DNA of 64,000 nucleotides from Bacteroides finegoldii DSM 17565 (GTDB lineage: Bacteria; Bacteroidota; Bacteroidia; Bacteroidales; Bacteroidaceae), in assembly GCF_000156195.1 (NCBI RefSeq), contig NZ_GG688326.1, positions 40,348 through 104,347 of the forward strand, in the 5' to 3' direction. The translations under genes and the position numbers were made by a program. Positions 54,681 to 63,610 of this stretch are shown here, piece by piece; the first letter of the stretch is position 1; every line of letters begins with the position of its first letter. Under the pieces are notes generated by a model, which saw only the letters and a program-made list of their open reading frames with translations, was not told where the DNA came from and searched no databases.

Positions 54681-55445
54681 TTACACCTGTGTCTCTCCTT
54701 CGATGTATTCCTCCAGAAAGAGATTCTCTCCATCGAATACCGCATACGAGAAGAAATTAATCCAATCCCCGAGAATCAGCACACGGGAAGTTGCACTCAA
54801 CATGAGATCCAGTTCAATATGACGATGCCCATATATAAAGAAGTTGATATTCGGGTGGCTCTTCAGATATTCTTTGGTATACAAAACCAGATGTTCCTGA
54901 TTCTCTCCCATATAATCCGGTTCCTTTCCGTCAATTCGTTTCAGTCGGCTATGCTTGGCCCATGTCAAACCCAGATCCACACTCCAACGAGGATGAATAG
55001 CAGAAAACATTCTTTGCAAAGTCGTACTATGAAACATTCGGCGAAGTAATTTGAACTTCTTATCCGGATCACCCAATCCGTCACCATGAGCCAGATAGAA
55101 TTCTTTCCCATAGATTTCGGTAGTCAACGGTTCACGGTGCATAATGACACCACACTCTTTTGTGAGATAATCTCCACACCAAATGTCATGATTGCCAATA
55201 AAGTAGTGAACTTCCACACCCATGTCCGTAAGTTCGGAGATCTTTCCTAGAAAACGAGTATATCCCTTAGGAACTACCAAACGGAATTCATACCAGAAAT
55301 CGAACATATCTCCCAGCAAATAAACGGCAGAAGCCTTATGTTTTATACTGTCGAGAAAGTTCACCAGGCGTCTCTCTTGTGTGCGACCATGTTCAATGGC
55401 GCGGGACCCCAAATGCGCATCGGAAAGGAAATAAACGTTCTTCAT
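54681..55445 (-). CDS. lpxH: UDP-2,3-diacylglucosamine diphosphatase (LpxH-like)
   Basis: A 254-residue calcineurin-type metallophosphoesterase in lipid A synthesis. Metal motifs: FLSDAHLGS, YLLGDMFDFWYEF, YFIGNHDIWCG, YLAHGDGLG and IYGHRHIELD. I chose ATG 55445, which starts MKNVYFLSDAHLG directly at the fold; an in-frame ATG at 55484 would add 13 residues and abut the stop of the upstream gene. Bacteroidota commonly encode LpxH of this type. The end faces the sus operon across the repeat element. Confidence 0.9.
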   Translation of the reverse strand: MKNVYFLSDAHLGSRAIEHGRTQERRLVNFLDSIKHKASAVYLLGDMFDFWYEFRLVVPKGYTRFLGKISELTDMGVEVHYFIGNHDIWCGDYLTKECGVIMHREPLTTEIYGKEFYLAHGDGLGDPDKKFKLLRRMFHSTTLQRMFSAIHPRWSVDLGLTWAKHSRLKRIDGKEPDYMGENQEHLVLYTKEYLKSHPNINFFIYGHRHIELDLMLSATSRVLILGDWINFFSYAVFDGENLFLEEYIEGETQV

Positions 55446-55486
55446 AGGCTTTGAGTTGTTACTTATAGTCAGCTTGTCACTCATCA

Positions 55487-55798
55487 CTAGAGAAAGCCTA
55501 GTTCGAGTTTCGCTTCCTCACTCATCATATCTTTATCCCACTCCGGTTCAAACACCAGATTAATGATAGCCGAAGTCACTCCCTCCACCGATTCTACTTT
55601 CTGACGAATATCTTCCATGATAAAATCAGCAGCCGGACAATTAGGGGCGGTCAGTGTCATATCAAGTACTACTTCTCCATTATCGGAGACATCTATCTTA
55701 TAAATCAGTCCAAGATCGTATACGTTTACCGGGATTTCCGGGTCGTACACCGTTTTTAGCATAGCTACAATCTTTTCTTCTATTTCAATCTTTTCCAT
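55487..55798 (-). CDS. DUF59/MIP18-family iron-sulfur assembly protein
   Basis: A 103-residue protein of the SufT/PaaD-like MIP18 family: VYDPEIPVNVYDLGLIYKIDV, TLTAPNCPAADFI (conserved Cys and Thr), then VEGVTSAIINLVFEPEWDKDMMSEEAKLELGFL, where the ending is the family signature. These proteins help deliver iron-sulfur clusters. It is immediately upstream of lpxH on the same strand, with stop and next start nearly touching. Confidence 0.9.
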   Translation of the reverse strand: MEKIEIEEKIVAMLKTVYDPEIPVNVYDLGLIYKIDVSDNGEVVLDMTLTAPNCPAADFIMEDIRQKVESVEGVTSAIINLVFEPEWDKDMMSEEAKLELGFL

Positions 55799-55843
55799 AG
55801 GTTCTTTCCGTTAATAATAATGCAAATATAAGAATAAATTCAT

Positions 55844-56539
55844 TTAGAGCAGTCCTTCATCTGCAAAACTATAGAATTGACTCTCACAAACGATAACGTG
55901 GTCTATCAAACGAATGTTCATTGTATCAGCTGCTTTACGAATATGTTCTGTCAAAATTTTATCCGGTTGACTCGGATGAATGTTTCCTGATGGATGATTA
56001 TGCACAACAGCTATTTGCGTGGCCCTTTGTAACAATGCTTCCCGCAAGATCATACGTACGTCAGTGTAAGTTCCATCTATTCCACCAGTACTGATGCGCA
56101 CTTTATCAATCAGTTTCGTTGCCTGATTCAACAAAAGAGCCCAAAATTCTTCTTGTTCCAAATCGCACATCAGAGGTTGAAAAATATCATAGATATCTTT
56201 TGAACAGGTGATTTGAGGCCTTTCTTTTATACTCTGCAGCTTCCTTCGTTTTCCAAGTTCCAATGCAGCCATCACCGTAATGCTCTTCGCCGGTCCTATA
56301 CCTTTAAAACGGGAATAGTCGCAGACTTCCCATTTTGCCAAGGAATTAAGGTTATTATCACAAGACAGAAGCAAGCGTCGCATCAGTTCAACAGCACTCT
56401 CTTCCGTATTTCCGGAGCCGATTAATATAGCGAGTAGTTCGGCATCACTCAATGCTGCTGCTCCTTTTTCCATCATTTTCTCCCTTGGGCGGTCCTCCAG
56501 TGCCCATTGGTTGATGGATAGTTTGTGTCCACTTTCCAT
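55844..56539 (-). CDS. radC: RadC-family JAB/MPN domain protein
   Basis: A 231-residue RadC. The N-terminal UBP/HhH-like domain (AALSDAELLAILIGSG..., FKGIGPAKSITVMAALELG) is followed by the JAB metalloprotease-like motif VVHNHPSGNIHPSQPD. Despite its name RadC has no proven repair role. Length is normal for chromosomal RadC. Upstream lie the four 23-bp-spaced palindromes. It is followed by the DUF59 gene on the same strand after a 45-bp gap. Confidence 0.93.
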   Translation of the reverse strand: MESGHKLSINQWALEDRPREKMMEKGAAALSDAELLAILIGSGNTEESAVELMRRLLLSCDNNLNSLAKWEVCDYSRFKGIGPAKSITVMAALELGKRRKLQSIKERPQITCSKDIYDIFQPLMCDLEQEEFWALLLNQATKLIDKVRISTGGIDGTYTDVRMILREALLQRATQIAVVHNHPSGNIHPSQPDKILTEHIRKAADTMNIRLIDHVIVCESQFYSFADEGLL

Positions 56540-56650
56540 TTGCTATGTTTTGAGAGTGTAAAGGTAGGCTTATTTAATTTAATGATAGAGGCAATGGAAA
56601 AAAAATTGGTTGCAGGCTTCTTCTTTTTTCTATGCAGAGACAAGTTGTAC

Positions 56651-56734
56651 GACACCCGGGTCTCAGCATACCTGACACCCGGGTGTTGAGTAGCATGAGA
56701 CCCGGGTGTCAGACGTATTGAGACCCGGATGTCA
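56651..56734. repeat. four CCCGGG-centred palindromes at 23-bp period
   Basis: Units GACACCCGGGTCTCA (56651), TGACACCCGGGTGTTGAG (56673), TGAGACCCGGGTGTCA (56696) and TGAGACCCGGATGTCA (56719) have centres exactly 23 bp apart, with variable 7-8-nt linkers. It lies between radC and the glycosyltransferase gene. Not a CRISPR; function unknown. Confidence 0.75.
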
Positions 56735-56789
56735 TGCAACATTCCTTTTAAGTAAAAATAGGAATGGTAGTAAACAAATTAAAAGTAGG

Positions 56790-57779
56790 TTACTTATAAA
56801 AATTCTTTTGGAAAGCCTCAAACTCATCTTTTCCTCTGACACAACGCTGCCACCATGCACGCCCAAAGCCTGTACCATAGCCTATAAGCTGTATAAATGC
56901 AGCGGCAATGGAATAAACGCCAATAGACAGACTTTTATTCTGAATAGTAGAATCAATGCATACGAGCAATACATAGAGAATGACCGGCATGAAACTGAAG
57001 AGGCAGAAGGGGGTTCCTAATAATAGAAGTGCTACTCCCAATGTGAATGCCGCCGGAAGCAAATGTACCAGTTTCAGAGAATCCGGATATTTCTTATAAA
57101 GATTAATACGGGCAATGCCGGAGTTATGCACTTGCTTGAAGAACTTCTTCAAATCAGTGCGGCGTTTGTGATACACCCAGGCATCAGGAAAAAGACGGCA
57201 GATGTAACCACCTTTGAATATACGGATACTGAAATCAATATCCTCACCGAAACGCATTTTAGAAAATCCTCCCAAAGCCTCGTACACTGCCCGGCGAACT
57301 CCCATATTAAAACTACGGGGATAGAATTTGTCCATCTTCTTTTTTCCGCCACGAATGCCTCCGGTCGTGAAGAAAGAGGTCATGGAATAGTTGATTGCCT
57401 TCTGAATATCAGTGAAAGAATCGTGTGCACGGTCGGGGCCGCCAAAAGCATCGGCAGGAGAAGCGGCAAGCTCCTTCTCTACCGCATCGAAATAGCCTTC
57501 GGGAAGGATGACATCAGAGTCCAATATAATAAGGTATTCTCCTTCGCTCCGCTCTGCTCCGTAATTACGGCTCTGTCCCGGTCCGGAGTTAGATTTTAAA
57601 AAATATTTTATATCCAACTTATCCGTATATCGGTCTACTATTTCTTTACAGGAAACAGATGAACCGTCTTCTACCACAATCACTTCAAAATCTGTGAAAT
57701 GCTGGGTAGTCAGACTCTTCAACAGTTCGTCCACCTCGTCGGGACGATTATAAACGGGAATTATAACGGAGTAACGCAT
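56790..57779 (-). CDS. family-2 glycosyltransferase with C-terminal membrane segments
   Basis: A 329-residue GT-A fold enzyme. Motifs: the N-terminal YSVIIPVYNRPDEVDELLKSL, the ADP/UDP-binding VVVEDGSS, the metal-binding LIILDSDVILPEG (DxD), and a catalytic-base region FGEDIDFSIRI. After about residue 235 two hydrophobic segments (AAFTLGVALLLLGTPFCLFSF, PVILYVLLVCI) anchor it in the membrane. The substrate is unknown; surface polysaccharide or glycolipid synthesis is the usual role. Confidence 0.9.
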   Translation of the reverse strand: MRYSVIIPVYNRPDEVDELLKSLTTQHFTDFEVIVVEDGSSVSCKEIVDRYTDKLDIKYFLKSNSGPGQSRNYGAERSEGEYLIILDSDVILPEGYFDAVEKELAASPADAFGGPDRAHDSFTDIQKAINYSMTSFFTTGGIRGGKKKMDKFYPRSFNMGVRRAVYEALGGFSKMRFGEDIDFSIRIFKGGYICRLFPDAWVYHKRRTDLKKFFKQVHNSGIARINLYKKYPDSLKLVHLLPAAFTLGVALLLLGTPFCLFSFMPVILYVLLVCIDSTIQNKSLSIGVYSIAAAFIQLIGYGTGFGRAWWQRCVRGKDEFEAFQKNFYK

Positions 57780-57853
57780 ATCAATCGGTTATGGCTCTAT
57801 TTCAAGATACAAAGTAAGGTAAAAAAAACGAGAACCATGAAAAATAGCTAATA

Positions 57854-57887
57854 AAAAAGGCAGCTTCGTCACCGAGCCGCCTTTTTC
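57854..57887 (-). terminator. terminator of ackA
   Basis: On the minus strand AAAAAGGCGGC pairs with GCTGCCTTTTT (one bulge) and ends in a T-run, 21 bp after the ackA stop. Confidence 0.8.
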
Positions 57888-57907
57888 TATATCCGGATTT
57901 TATGAAC

Positions 57908-59107
57908 TTATTTCTTCAGGATATCCATTGTATCAGAAGCGATCAATAACTCTTCATCTGTCGGAATTACTACAACTTTCACTTTAGAAGCAGGAGTTGA
58001 GATTACAGCTTCGTCACCATGAATCTTATCATTGACAGACTTATCGATCTCGATACCCATAAATTCCAATCCCTTGCATACTTCCTCGCGACACAGTGAC
58101 TGGTTCTCACCGACACCACCTGTAAACAATACGATATCCACACCACCCAATGCAGCAGCGTAAGCACCGATGTATTTCTTAATACGATAGTAGTACATTT
58201 TTTCAGCAAGAATTGCTTTCGGATTGCCGGCTTTACAAGCCGCATCCAATTCACGCATATCGCTTGACACACCTGAAACTCCCAGTACACCGCTCTTTTT
58301 GTTCAGCAAATTGGAAACACCGGTTGTATTCAAGCCTTCTTTTTCCATGATAAAAGTTACTGCACCGGCATCGATATCACCGCTACGAGTACCCATCATC
58401 AAGCCTTCCAACGGGGTTAAACCCATCGTAGTATCCATACACTTGCCATCCTTGATAGCAGCGATAGAACCACCATTACCAATATGACAAGTAATGATCT
58501 TCTTTCCTTCCGGAGTTATGCCCAAGTACTCGCATACACGCTTTGAAACATAACGGTGGGAAGTTCCGTGGAAACCATAACGGCGTACTGCATACTTTTC
58601 ATACAATTCATAAGGAATAGCATACATATATGCATAGTCAGGCATAGTCTGATGGAACGCTGTATCAAATACACCTACCTGAGGAATATCAGGAAGAATA
58701 GCGGAAACGGCATTCACACCTTTCAAGTTGGCAGGATTGTGAAGCGGAGCCAAGTCATTGCAAGCGGTAAAAGCTTCCAATACTTCTTTGTTCAGCAATA
58801 CAGACTCACTGAAACGTTCGCCTCCGTGCACCATACGATGACCTACCGCATTGATTTCTTCCAAAGACTTGATTGCCCCATATTCAGGATTAATCAATGT
58901 ATTCAAAATAAACTCTACTCCTACTGTATGTTCCGGAATATCCTTTTCCAGGATTTTCTTTTCTCCATTCGGCAGAGTCAGTTTAAGGAATGATCCTTTC
59001 AGACCGATTTTCTCGATACCACCTTGAGCAATCACCTCTTTAGTGGTCATATCGAACAATTTATATTTAATAGATGAACTTCCGCAGTTCAATACTAGAA
59101 TCTTCAT
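57908..59107 (-). CDS. ackA: acetate kinase
   Basis: A 399-residue enzyme that makes ATP from acetyl phosphate in the fermentation pathway. Motifs: N-terminal KILVLNCGSSSIKYKLFD, VFDTAFHQTMPDYAYMYAIP, RRYGFHGTSHRYVS, and CHIGNGGSIAAIKDGKCMDTTMGLTPLEGLMMGTRSGDID, all standard for AckA. It lies 26 bp downstream of pta on the same strand, with a terminator after it. Confidence 0.97.
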   Translation of the reverse strand: MKILVLNCGSSSIKYKLFDMTTKEVIAQGGIEKIGLKGSFLKLTLPNGEKKILEKDIPEHTVGVEFILNTLINPEYGAIKSLEEINAVGHRMVHGGERFSESVLLNKEVLEAFTACNDLAPLHNPANLKGVNAVSAILPDIPQVGVFDTAFHQTMPDYAYMYAIPYELYEKYAVRRYGFHGTSHRYVSKRVCEYLGITPEGKKIITCHIGNGGSIAAIKDGKCMDTTMGLTPLEGLMMGTRSGDIDAGAVTFIMEKEGLNTTGVSNLLNKKSGVLGVSGVSSDMRELDAACKAGNPKAILAEKMYYYRIKKYIGAYAAALGGVDIVLFTGGVGENQSLCREEVCKGLEFMGIEIDKSVNDKIHGDEAVISTPASKVKVVVIPTDEELLIASDTMDILKK

Positions 59108-59133
59108 GTATTCAGTGTTTGACGGGTTAGTGA

Positions 59134-60153
59134 TTAATGGTTAGCTTTTGCTGCGATAGCCTGATTAGCTGTAATAGCAATCATACGATATACATCTTCG
59201 ATAGAACAACCGCGAGACAAGTCATTCACCGGACGGGCGATACCTTGAAGGATCGGGCCGATTGCGTCAGCGTGTCCCAGACGTTGAACTAATTTGTAGG
59301 AGATATTACCAACTTCCAGACTCGGCACAACCAATACATTTGCTTGTCCGGCAACTTGTGAACCTGGAGCTTTGCTTGCACCTACTTCAGGAACAAGAGC
59401 TGCATCAGCTTGCATTTCTCCGTCCAAGTCAAGAGTCGGAGCCATTTCTTTGGCAATCTTTGTAGCCTCTACCACTTTGTCCACCACCTCATGTTTAGCA
59501 GATCCTTTGGTAGAGAAGCTCAACATAGCAACTTTCGGAGTTTCGATACCAGCAACAGCCTTAGCAGTCTGTGCTGTGCAAATAGCAATCTGAGCCAATT
59601 GGTTAGCATCCGGAACCGGAGTTACCGCTACGTCACCCATTACCAAAATACCGTTCTTTCCGCATTCCGGAGCATGTGTCAGCAACAACATTGCACCTGA
59701 TACACAAGTGATTCCCGGAGCAGTCTTGATAATCTGCAAAGCTGGACGCAATACATTACCGGTAGTGTTGCGGGCACCTGCCAGCTGACCGTCAGCATCA
59801 CCGCTCTTAATCATTAAACAACCATAAAACAAAGGATCGTTTGTCAAATTACGAGCCTCTTCGATAGTCATCCCTTTCTTCTTGCGCAACTCACACAGCA
59901 ACTGTGCATACTCTTCATGTTTCGGAGAAGTTTCAGGATCGATGATAGTAGCCTTGCTGATATTTCCCAAGCCCCATTTTGCAGCAAGCTCATTGATTTC
60001 AGCTGGTTTACCCAGCAAAATAAGGTCAGCAACTTCGTCTGTCAAAATCTGATTGGCAGCTTTCAATGTGCGTTCTTCAGTTCCTTCAGGAAGAACAATA
60101 CGTTGGCGGTCTGCTTTTGCACGCGCAACGATTTGGTTGATTAAATTGAGCAT
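59134..60153 (-). CDS. pta: phosphate acetyltransferase
   Basis: A 339-residue single-domain Pta, which converts acetyl-CoA to acetyl phosphate. It shows LPEGTEERTLKAANQILTDEVADLILLG, DPLFYGCLMIKSGDADG, the conserved SFSTKGSAKHE, GEMQADAALVPEVGASKAPGSQVAGQANVLVVPSLEVGNI and the ending GIARPVNDLSRGCSIEDVYRM. It forms the Pta-AckA ATP-yielding pathway with the next gene. It lacks the N-terminal domains of the longer E. coli enzyme, as is usual for short Pta. Confidence 0.97.
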   Translation of the reverse strand: MLNLINQIVARAKADRQRIVLPEGTEERTLKAANQILTDEVADLILLGKPAEINELAAKWGLGNISKATIIDPETSPKHEEYAQLLCELRKKKGMTIEEARNLTNDPLFYGCLMIKSGDADGQLAGARNTTGNVLRPALQIIKTAPGITCVSGAMLLLTHAPECGKNGILVMGDVAVTPVPDANQLAQIAICTAQTAKAVAGIETPKVAMLSFSTKGSAKHEVVDKVVEATKIAKEMAPTLDLDGEMQADAALVPEVGASKAPGSQVAGQANVLVVPSLEVGNISYKLVQRLGHADAIGPILQGIARPVNDLSRGCSIEDVYRMIAITANQAIAAKANH

Positions 60154-60205
60154 AGATATATTGAATATTATTATAAAACCTGCTTACAATTTGTTATTTG
60201 CGGTG

Positions 60206-60213
60206 CAAAAGTA
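60206..60213 (-). promoter_or_regulatory. -7 promoter element of pta-ackA
   Basis: TACTTTTG on the minus strand, about 52 bp upstream of the pta ATG. Confidence 0.5.
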
Positions 60214-60306
60214 GTCAATTTTGTAATATCCACATTACAATTTAGTCCATTTTTCTCCTCCACATCTAAAATATTATAATATTTAACACTGTACTCCTAT
60301 TTTTCA

Positions 60307-60314
60307 TACCTTTG
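60307..60314 (+). promoter_or_regulatory. -7 promoter element of the lrgA/lrgB pair
   Basis: TACCTTTG 36 bp before ATG 60351. Confidence 0.5.
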
Positions 60315-60350
60315 CAGCGTTTTCAAACAAAATCAATAGGTTATTAGTAT

Positions 60351-60707
60351 ATGATACGTCAGTGTGCCATCTTATTTGGCTGTTTGGCTTTGGGTGAGCT
60401 AATCGTTTACTTTACAGGAATCAAACTTCCTTCCAGCATTATCGGAATGCTGCTACTCACCCTCTTTTTGAAATTAGGTTGGATTAAACTGCACTGGGTA
60501 CAGGGATTGTCCGACTTTCTGGTTGCTAACTTAGGATTCTTTTTCGTTCCGCCCGGCGTGGCGCTCATGTTGTACTTCGATGTAATCACGGCTGAATTCT
60601 GGCCGATTGTGATAGCTACCATTGTCAGTACCGCACTTGTACTTGTCGTAACAGGATGGGTACATCAGATTGTCCGTAAAATCAACTTAACACATAAGAC
60701 CAAATGA
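60351..60707 (+). CDS. LrgA/CidA-family membrane protein
   Basis: A 118-residue protein with four predicted membrane helices and the CidA/LrgA motif IGMLLLTLFLKLGWIKLHWVQGLSDFLVANLGFFFVPPGVALM. The family was first described as holin/antiholin-like in Staphylococcus and is also linked to pyruvate or glycolate transport in other organisms. Its stop overlaps the lrgB start by 4 bp, so the pair is translationally coupled. The divergent pta-ackA genes suggest a link with overflow metabolism, but this is inference. Confidence 0.9.
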   Translation: MIRQCAILFGCLALGELIVYFTGIKLPSSIIGMLLLTLFLKLGWIKLHWVQGLSDFLVANLGFFFVPPGVALMLYFDVITAEFWPIVIATIVSTALVLVVTGWVHQIVRKINLTHKTK

Positions 60708-61399
60708 GCTTCTTAGAGAATAATTTCTTCCTGTTGGCTATCACCTTCGGGATTTTCTTCTTTGCCAAATTGCTTCAGAAGAAAACAGGACTGGTATTAT
60801 TAAATCCTATATTGCTGACCATCGCCCTATTAATCATCTTCCTTAAAATGACAAATATCTCATACGAGACCTATAATAAAGGAGGACATCTGATCGAGTT
60901 CTGGCTCCGCCCGGCTGTTGTTGCTTTAGGCGTACCTTTATATCTTCAATTGGAGATGATAAAAAAGCAGTTATTGCCTATCCTTCTGTCTCAACTGGCA
61001 GGCTGCATTGTCGGAGTTATTTCAGTTGTACTGATTGCGAAATTTATGGGAGCCTCACAAGAGGTAATCCTGTCACTGGCTCCGAAATCGGTTACTACTC
61101 CGATTGCGATGGAAGTAACCAAAGCCATCGGTGGTATTCCGTCACTGACGGCGGCAGTTGTAGTGGCAGTAGGTCTATTGGGAGCTATCTGTGGCTTTAA
61201 GACCATGAAAATCATGCACGTAGGCAGCCCTATTGCACAAGGTCTCTCCATGGGAACAGCGGCCCATGCTGTCGGAACCTCCACTGCAATGGATATCAGC
61301 AGCAAATATGGAGCATACGCCAGCCTGGGCCTGACTCTGAATGGAATCTTCACTGCACTACTCACACCTACGATCCTTCGATTATTAGGTGTCTTGTAA
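60704..61399 (+). CDS. LrgB/CidB-family membrane protein
   Basis: A 231-residue polytopic membrane protein with the LrgB signatures: IEFWLRPAVVALGVPLYLQLE, EVILSLAPKSVTTPIAMEVTKAIGGIPSLTAAVVV and SMGTAAHAVGTSTAM. It forms the pair with the preceding LrgA-like protein. Length and topology (seven or more helices) are typical. No regulator gene adjoins the pair here. Confidence 0.92.
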   Translation: MSFLENNFFLLAITFGIFFFAKLLQKKTGLVLLNPILLTIALLIIFLKMTNISYETYNKGGHLIEFWLRPAVVALGVPLYLQLEMIKKQLLPILLSQLAGCIVGVISVVLIAKFMGASQEVILSLAPKSVTTPIAMEVTKAIGGIPSLTAAVVVAVGLLGAICGFKTMKIMHVGSPIAQGLSMGTAAHAVGTSTAMDISSKYGAYASLGLTLNGIFTALLTPTILRLLGVL

Positions 61400-61455
61400 A
61401 AACAAAATCTCTTGATTTTCCGTTATATAAAGAGTTAAACGCAAAAAGCAATTTT

Positions 61456-62373
61456 ATGATTCCATTTAAAGATATCACATTAGCAGACAAAGACACAATC
61501 ACCTCATTCACGATGAAAAGTGATCGCCGCAATTGCGATCTTTCATTCTCCAATCTTTGCAGCTGGAGATTCTTATACGACACTCAATTCGCAGTGGTCG
61601 ACAACTTTCTGGTATTCAAGTTCTGGGCGGGAGAACAACTTGCTTATATGATGCCCGTAGGTACAGGAGATTTGAAAGCAGTATTGTGGAAACTGATAGA
61701 AGATGCCCGCAAAGAGAACCAGCATTTCTGTATGCTGGGAGTGTGCAGCAATATGCGCGCTGATCTCGAAGCCATCCTTCCGGAACAGTTCACTTTCACA
61801 GAAGACCGCGACTATGCGGATTATATTTATTTGAGAAGTGATCTTTCTACGCTGAAAGGGAAGAAATTCCAGGCGAAAAGAAATCATATCAACCGGTTCC
61901 GCAACACTTATCCGGATTACGAATACACACCGATTACCCCGGACCGTATTCAGGAATGTCTGGATCTGGAAGCAGAGTGGTGTAAAGTGAATAATTGTGA
62001 CCAACAGGAGGGGACAGGCAACGAACGTCGCGCCCTGATTTATGCTCTCCACAACTTCGAGGCACTCGGACTGACGGGAGGTATCTTACATGTGAACGGT
62101 AAAATTGTCGCATTTACATTCGGTATGCCTATCAATCATGAAACGTTCGGCGTGCATGTAGAAAAAGCGGATACCAGCATTGAAGGTGCGTATGCCATGA
62201 TTAATTATGAATTTGCCAACCGGATTCCCGAACAATATACCTATATCAACCGGGAAGAGGATTTAGGTATTGAGGGTTTACGCAAAGCCAAACTGTCTTA
62301 CCAGCCGGCAACGATTCTGGAAAAATATATGGCTTGCCTCAAAGAGCATCCCATGAATATGGTAAAATGGTAA
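61456..62373 (+). CDS. DUF2156-family protein (GNAT-fold, phosphatidylglycerol lysyltransferase C-terminal-like)
   Basis: A 305-residue soluble protein. It has the DUF2156 layout: DLSFSNLCSWRFLYDTQFAVVDNFLVFKF, KGKKFQAKRNHINRFRNTYPDYEYTPI, GGILHVNGKIVAFTFGMPINHETFGVHVEKADTSIEGAYAMINYEFA and YINREEDLGIEGLRKAKLSYQP. The family is a double GNAT fold related to the C-terminal part of MprF, without the membrane half. An aminoacyl- or acyl-transferase role is likely but the substrate is unknown. It is followed by a GNAT gene after 13 bp. Confidence 0.9.
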   Translation: MIPFKDITLADKDTITSFTMKSDRRNCDLSFSNLCSWRFLYDTQFAVVDNFLVFKFWAGEQLAYMMPVGTGDLKAVLWKLIEDARKENQHFCMLGVCSNMRADLEAILPEQFTFTEDRDYADYIYLRSDLSTLKGKKFQAKRNHINRFRNTYPDYEYTPITPDRIQECLDLEAEWCKVNNCDQQEGTGNERRALIYALHNFEALGLTGGILHVNGKIVAFTFGMPINHETFGVHVEKADTSIEGAYAMINYEFANRIPEQYTYINREEDLGIEGLRKAKLSYQPATILEKYMACLKEHPMNMVKW

Positions 62374-62386
62374 ATCCATTATAAAT

Positions 62387-63403
62387 ATGATGATAAAGGA
62401 GCAAGTAAAAGCATTGTGGAAAATCTGTTTTGACGATAGTGAAGAATTCGTTGAAATGTACTTCAGACTGCGCTATAAAACAGAGGTGAATGTTGCCATC
62501 AAAAGTGGTGATGAGGTAATCTCTGCCCTTCAAATGCTTCCTTATCCGATGACTTTTGGTGGAGAGACTGTACAAACCTCCTATATTTCAGGAGCCTGTA
62601 CGCATCCCGATTTCCGAAGCAAAGGGGTCATGCGCGAGCTTTTATCACAGTCTTTCGCCCGGATGCTGCGGAATGGAGTACATTTCAGTACATTGATACC
62701 GGCAGAGCCCTGGTTGTTCGACTATTATGCCCGCATGGGATATGCCTCGGTATTCAAGTATTCAACTAAAGAGATCGTTTTGCCCGAGTTTATCCCTTCT
62801 AAAGAGATAGCGGTCAGTGTTGTTTCAGAATTTCAGGAGGAGGTCTATTCCTATTTGAATAAGAAACTTTCCGAACGGGCTTGCTGTATTCAGCACACAT
62901 CGGAAGACTTTCAGGTTATTATGACCGATCTTGCCATTAGTGGAGGTTATTTATTTGTAGCCAGACAGGAAAACGAAATCAAAGGAATAACCATTATATA
63001 TAAAGGAGACAAACATATCATTATCAATGAGCTTTGCGCTGATGATAAAGATGTGGAATATAGTTTATTGTATGCGATCAGGCAGCACACCGGCTGCAAG
63101 CGCATGGTTCAACTACTGCCTCCTGAAGATAAACAGTCTCAACATCCGCTAGGCATGGCACGTATCATCAATGCCAAAGAAGTGCTGCAAATCTATGCCG
63201 CGGCTTTTCCTGAAGATGAAATGCAGCTGGAATTATCGGACAAACAATTGTCTGTAAACAACGGCTATTATTACCTGTGCAAAGGAAAGTGTATGTATAA
63301 TACCGAGCGACTGCCCGGTGCACATATACAAATGAATATTAGCGAATTAACCAATAGAATACTTCAGCCGTTAAAGCCATATATGAGCTTGATGATGAAT
63401 TAA
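62387..63403 (+). CDS. GNAT-family N-acetyltransferase (Eis-like two-domain)
   Basis: A 338-residue protein with an N-terminal GNAT domain: SGDEVISALQMLPYPMTFGG, YISGACTHPDFRSKGVMRELLSQSF (acetyl-CoA P-loop, Q/RxxGxG/A variant RSKGVM), and LIPAEPWLFDYYARMGYASVF. The longer C-terminal half with a second degenerate domain recalls Eis-type acetyltransferases. The substrate is unknown. ATG 62387 or 62390. It follows the DUF2156 gene by 13 bp; a hairpin with T-run lies about 100 bp after the stop. Confidence 0.88.
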   Translation: MMIKEQVKALWKICFDDSEEFVEMYFRLRYKTEVNVAIKSGDEVISALQMLPYPMTFGGETVQTSYISGACTHPDFRSKGVMRELLSQSFARMLRNGVHFSTLIPAEPWLFDYYARMGYASVFKYSTKEIVLPEFIPSKEIAVSVVSEFQEEVYSYLNKKLSERACCIQHTSEDFQVIMTDLAISGGYLFVARQENEIKGITIIYKGDKHIIINELCADDKDVEYSLLYAIRQHTGCKRMVQLLPPEDKQSQHPLGMARIINAKEVLQIYAAAFPEDEMQLELSDKQLSVNNGYYYLCKGKCMYNTERLPGAHIQMNISELTNRILQPLKPYMSLMMN

Positions 63404-63504
63404 GACACGAATTACACCACCTAGGAAGAGTACGAAAAAAAGAGTTGCAGATAATTCCTTCATATCTTTACTTATTTAGGGATATTCCTAAAATAATAAA
63501 ATTT

Positions 63505-63543
63505 AAGGCAACTACTTCATTGCGAATTAGTTGCCTTTTTTGT
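63505..63543 (+). terminator. terminator after the GNAT gene
   Basis: AAGGCAACTA (63505-63514) pairs with TAGTTGCCTT (63528-63537) around a 13-nt loop, followed by a T-run. Confidence 0.85.
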
Positions 63544-63610
63544 ATCTTTAAGCATTCCCCCCAAAAAACGGTTTGACGGCCAAAACGGGGGTAATCTAAA
63601 ATAAAAACAC

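Noticed and set aside
56651..56734. CRISPR array
   Set aside because: Repeats are 15-16 bp palindromes with linkers of 7-8 nt and no cas genes nearby; spacers are far too short.
63371..63463. A 30-residue hydrophobic ORF on the minus strand (starts at 63463)
   Set aside because: It overlaps the GNAT C-terminus antisense and has no promoter, so translation cannot be supported. Its hydrophobic N-terminus could still be tested by conservation.
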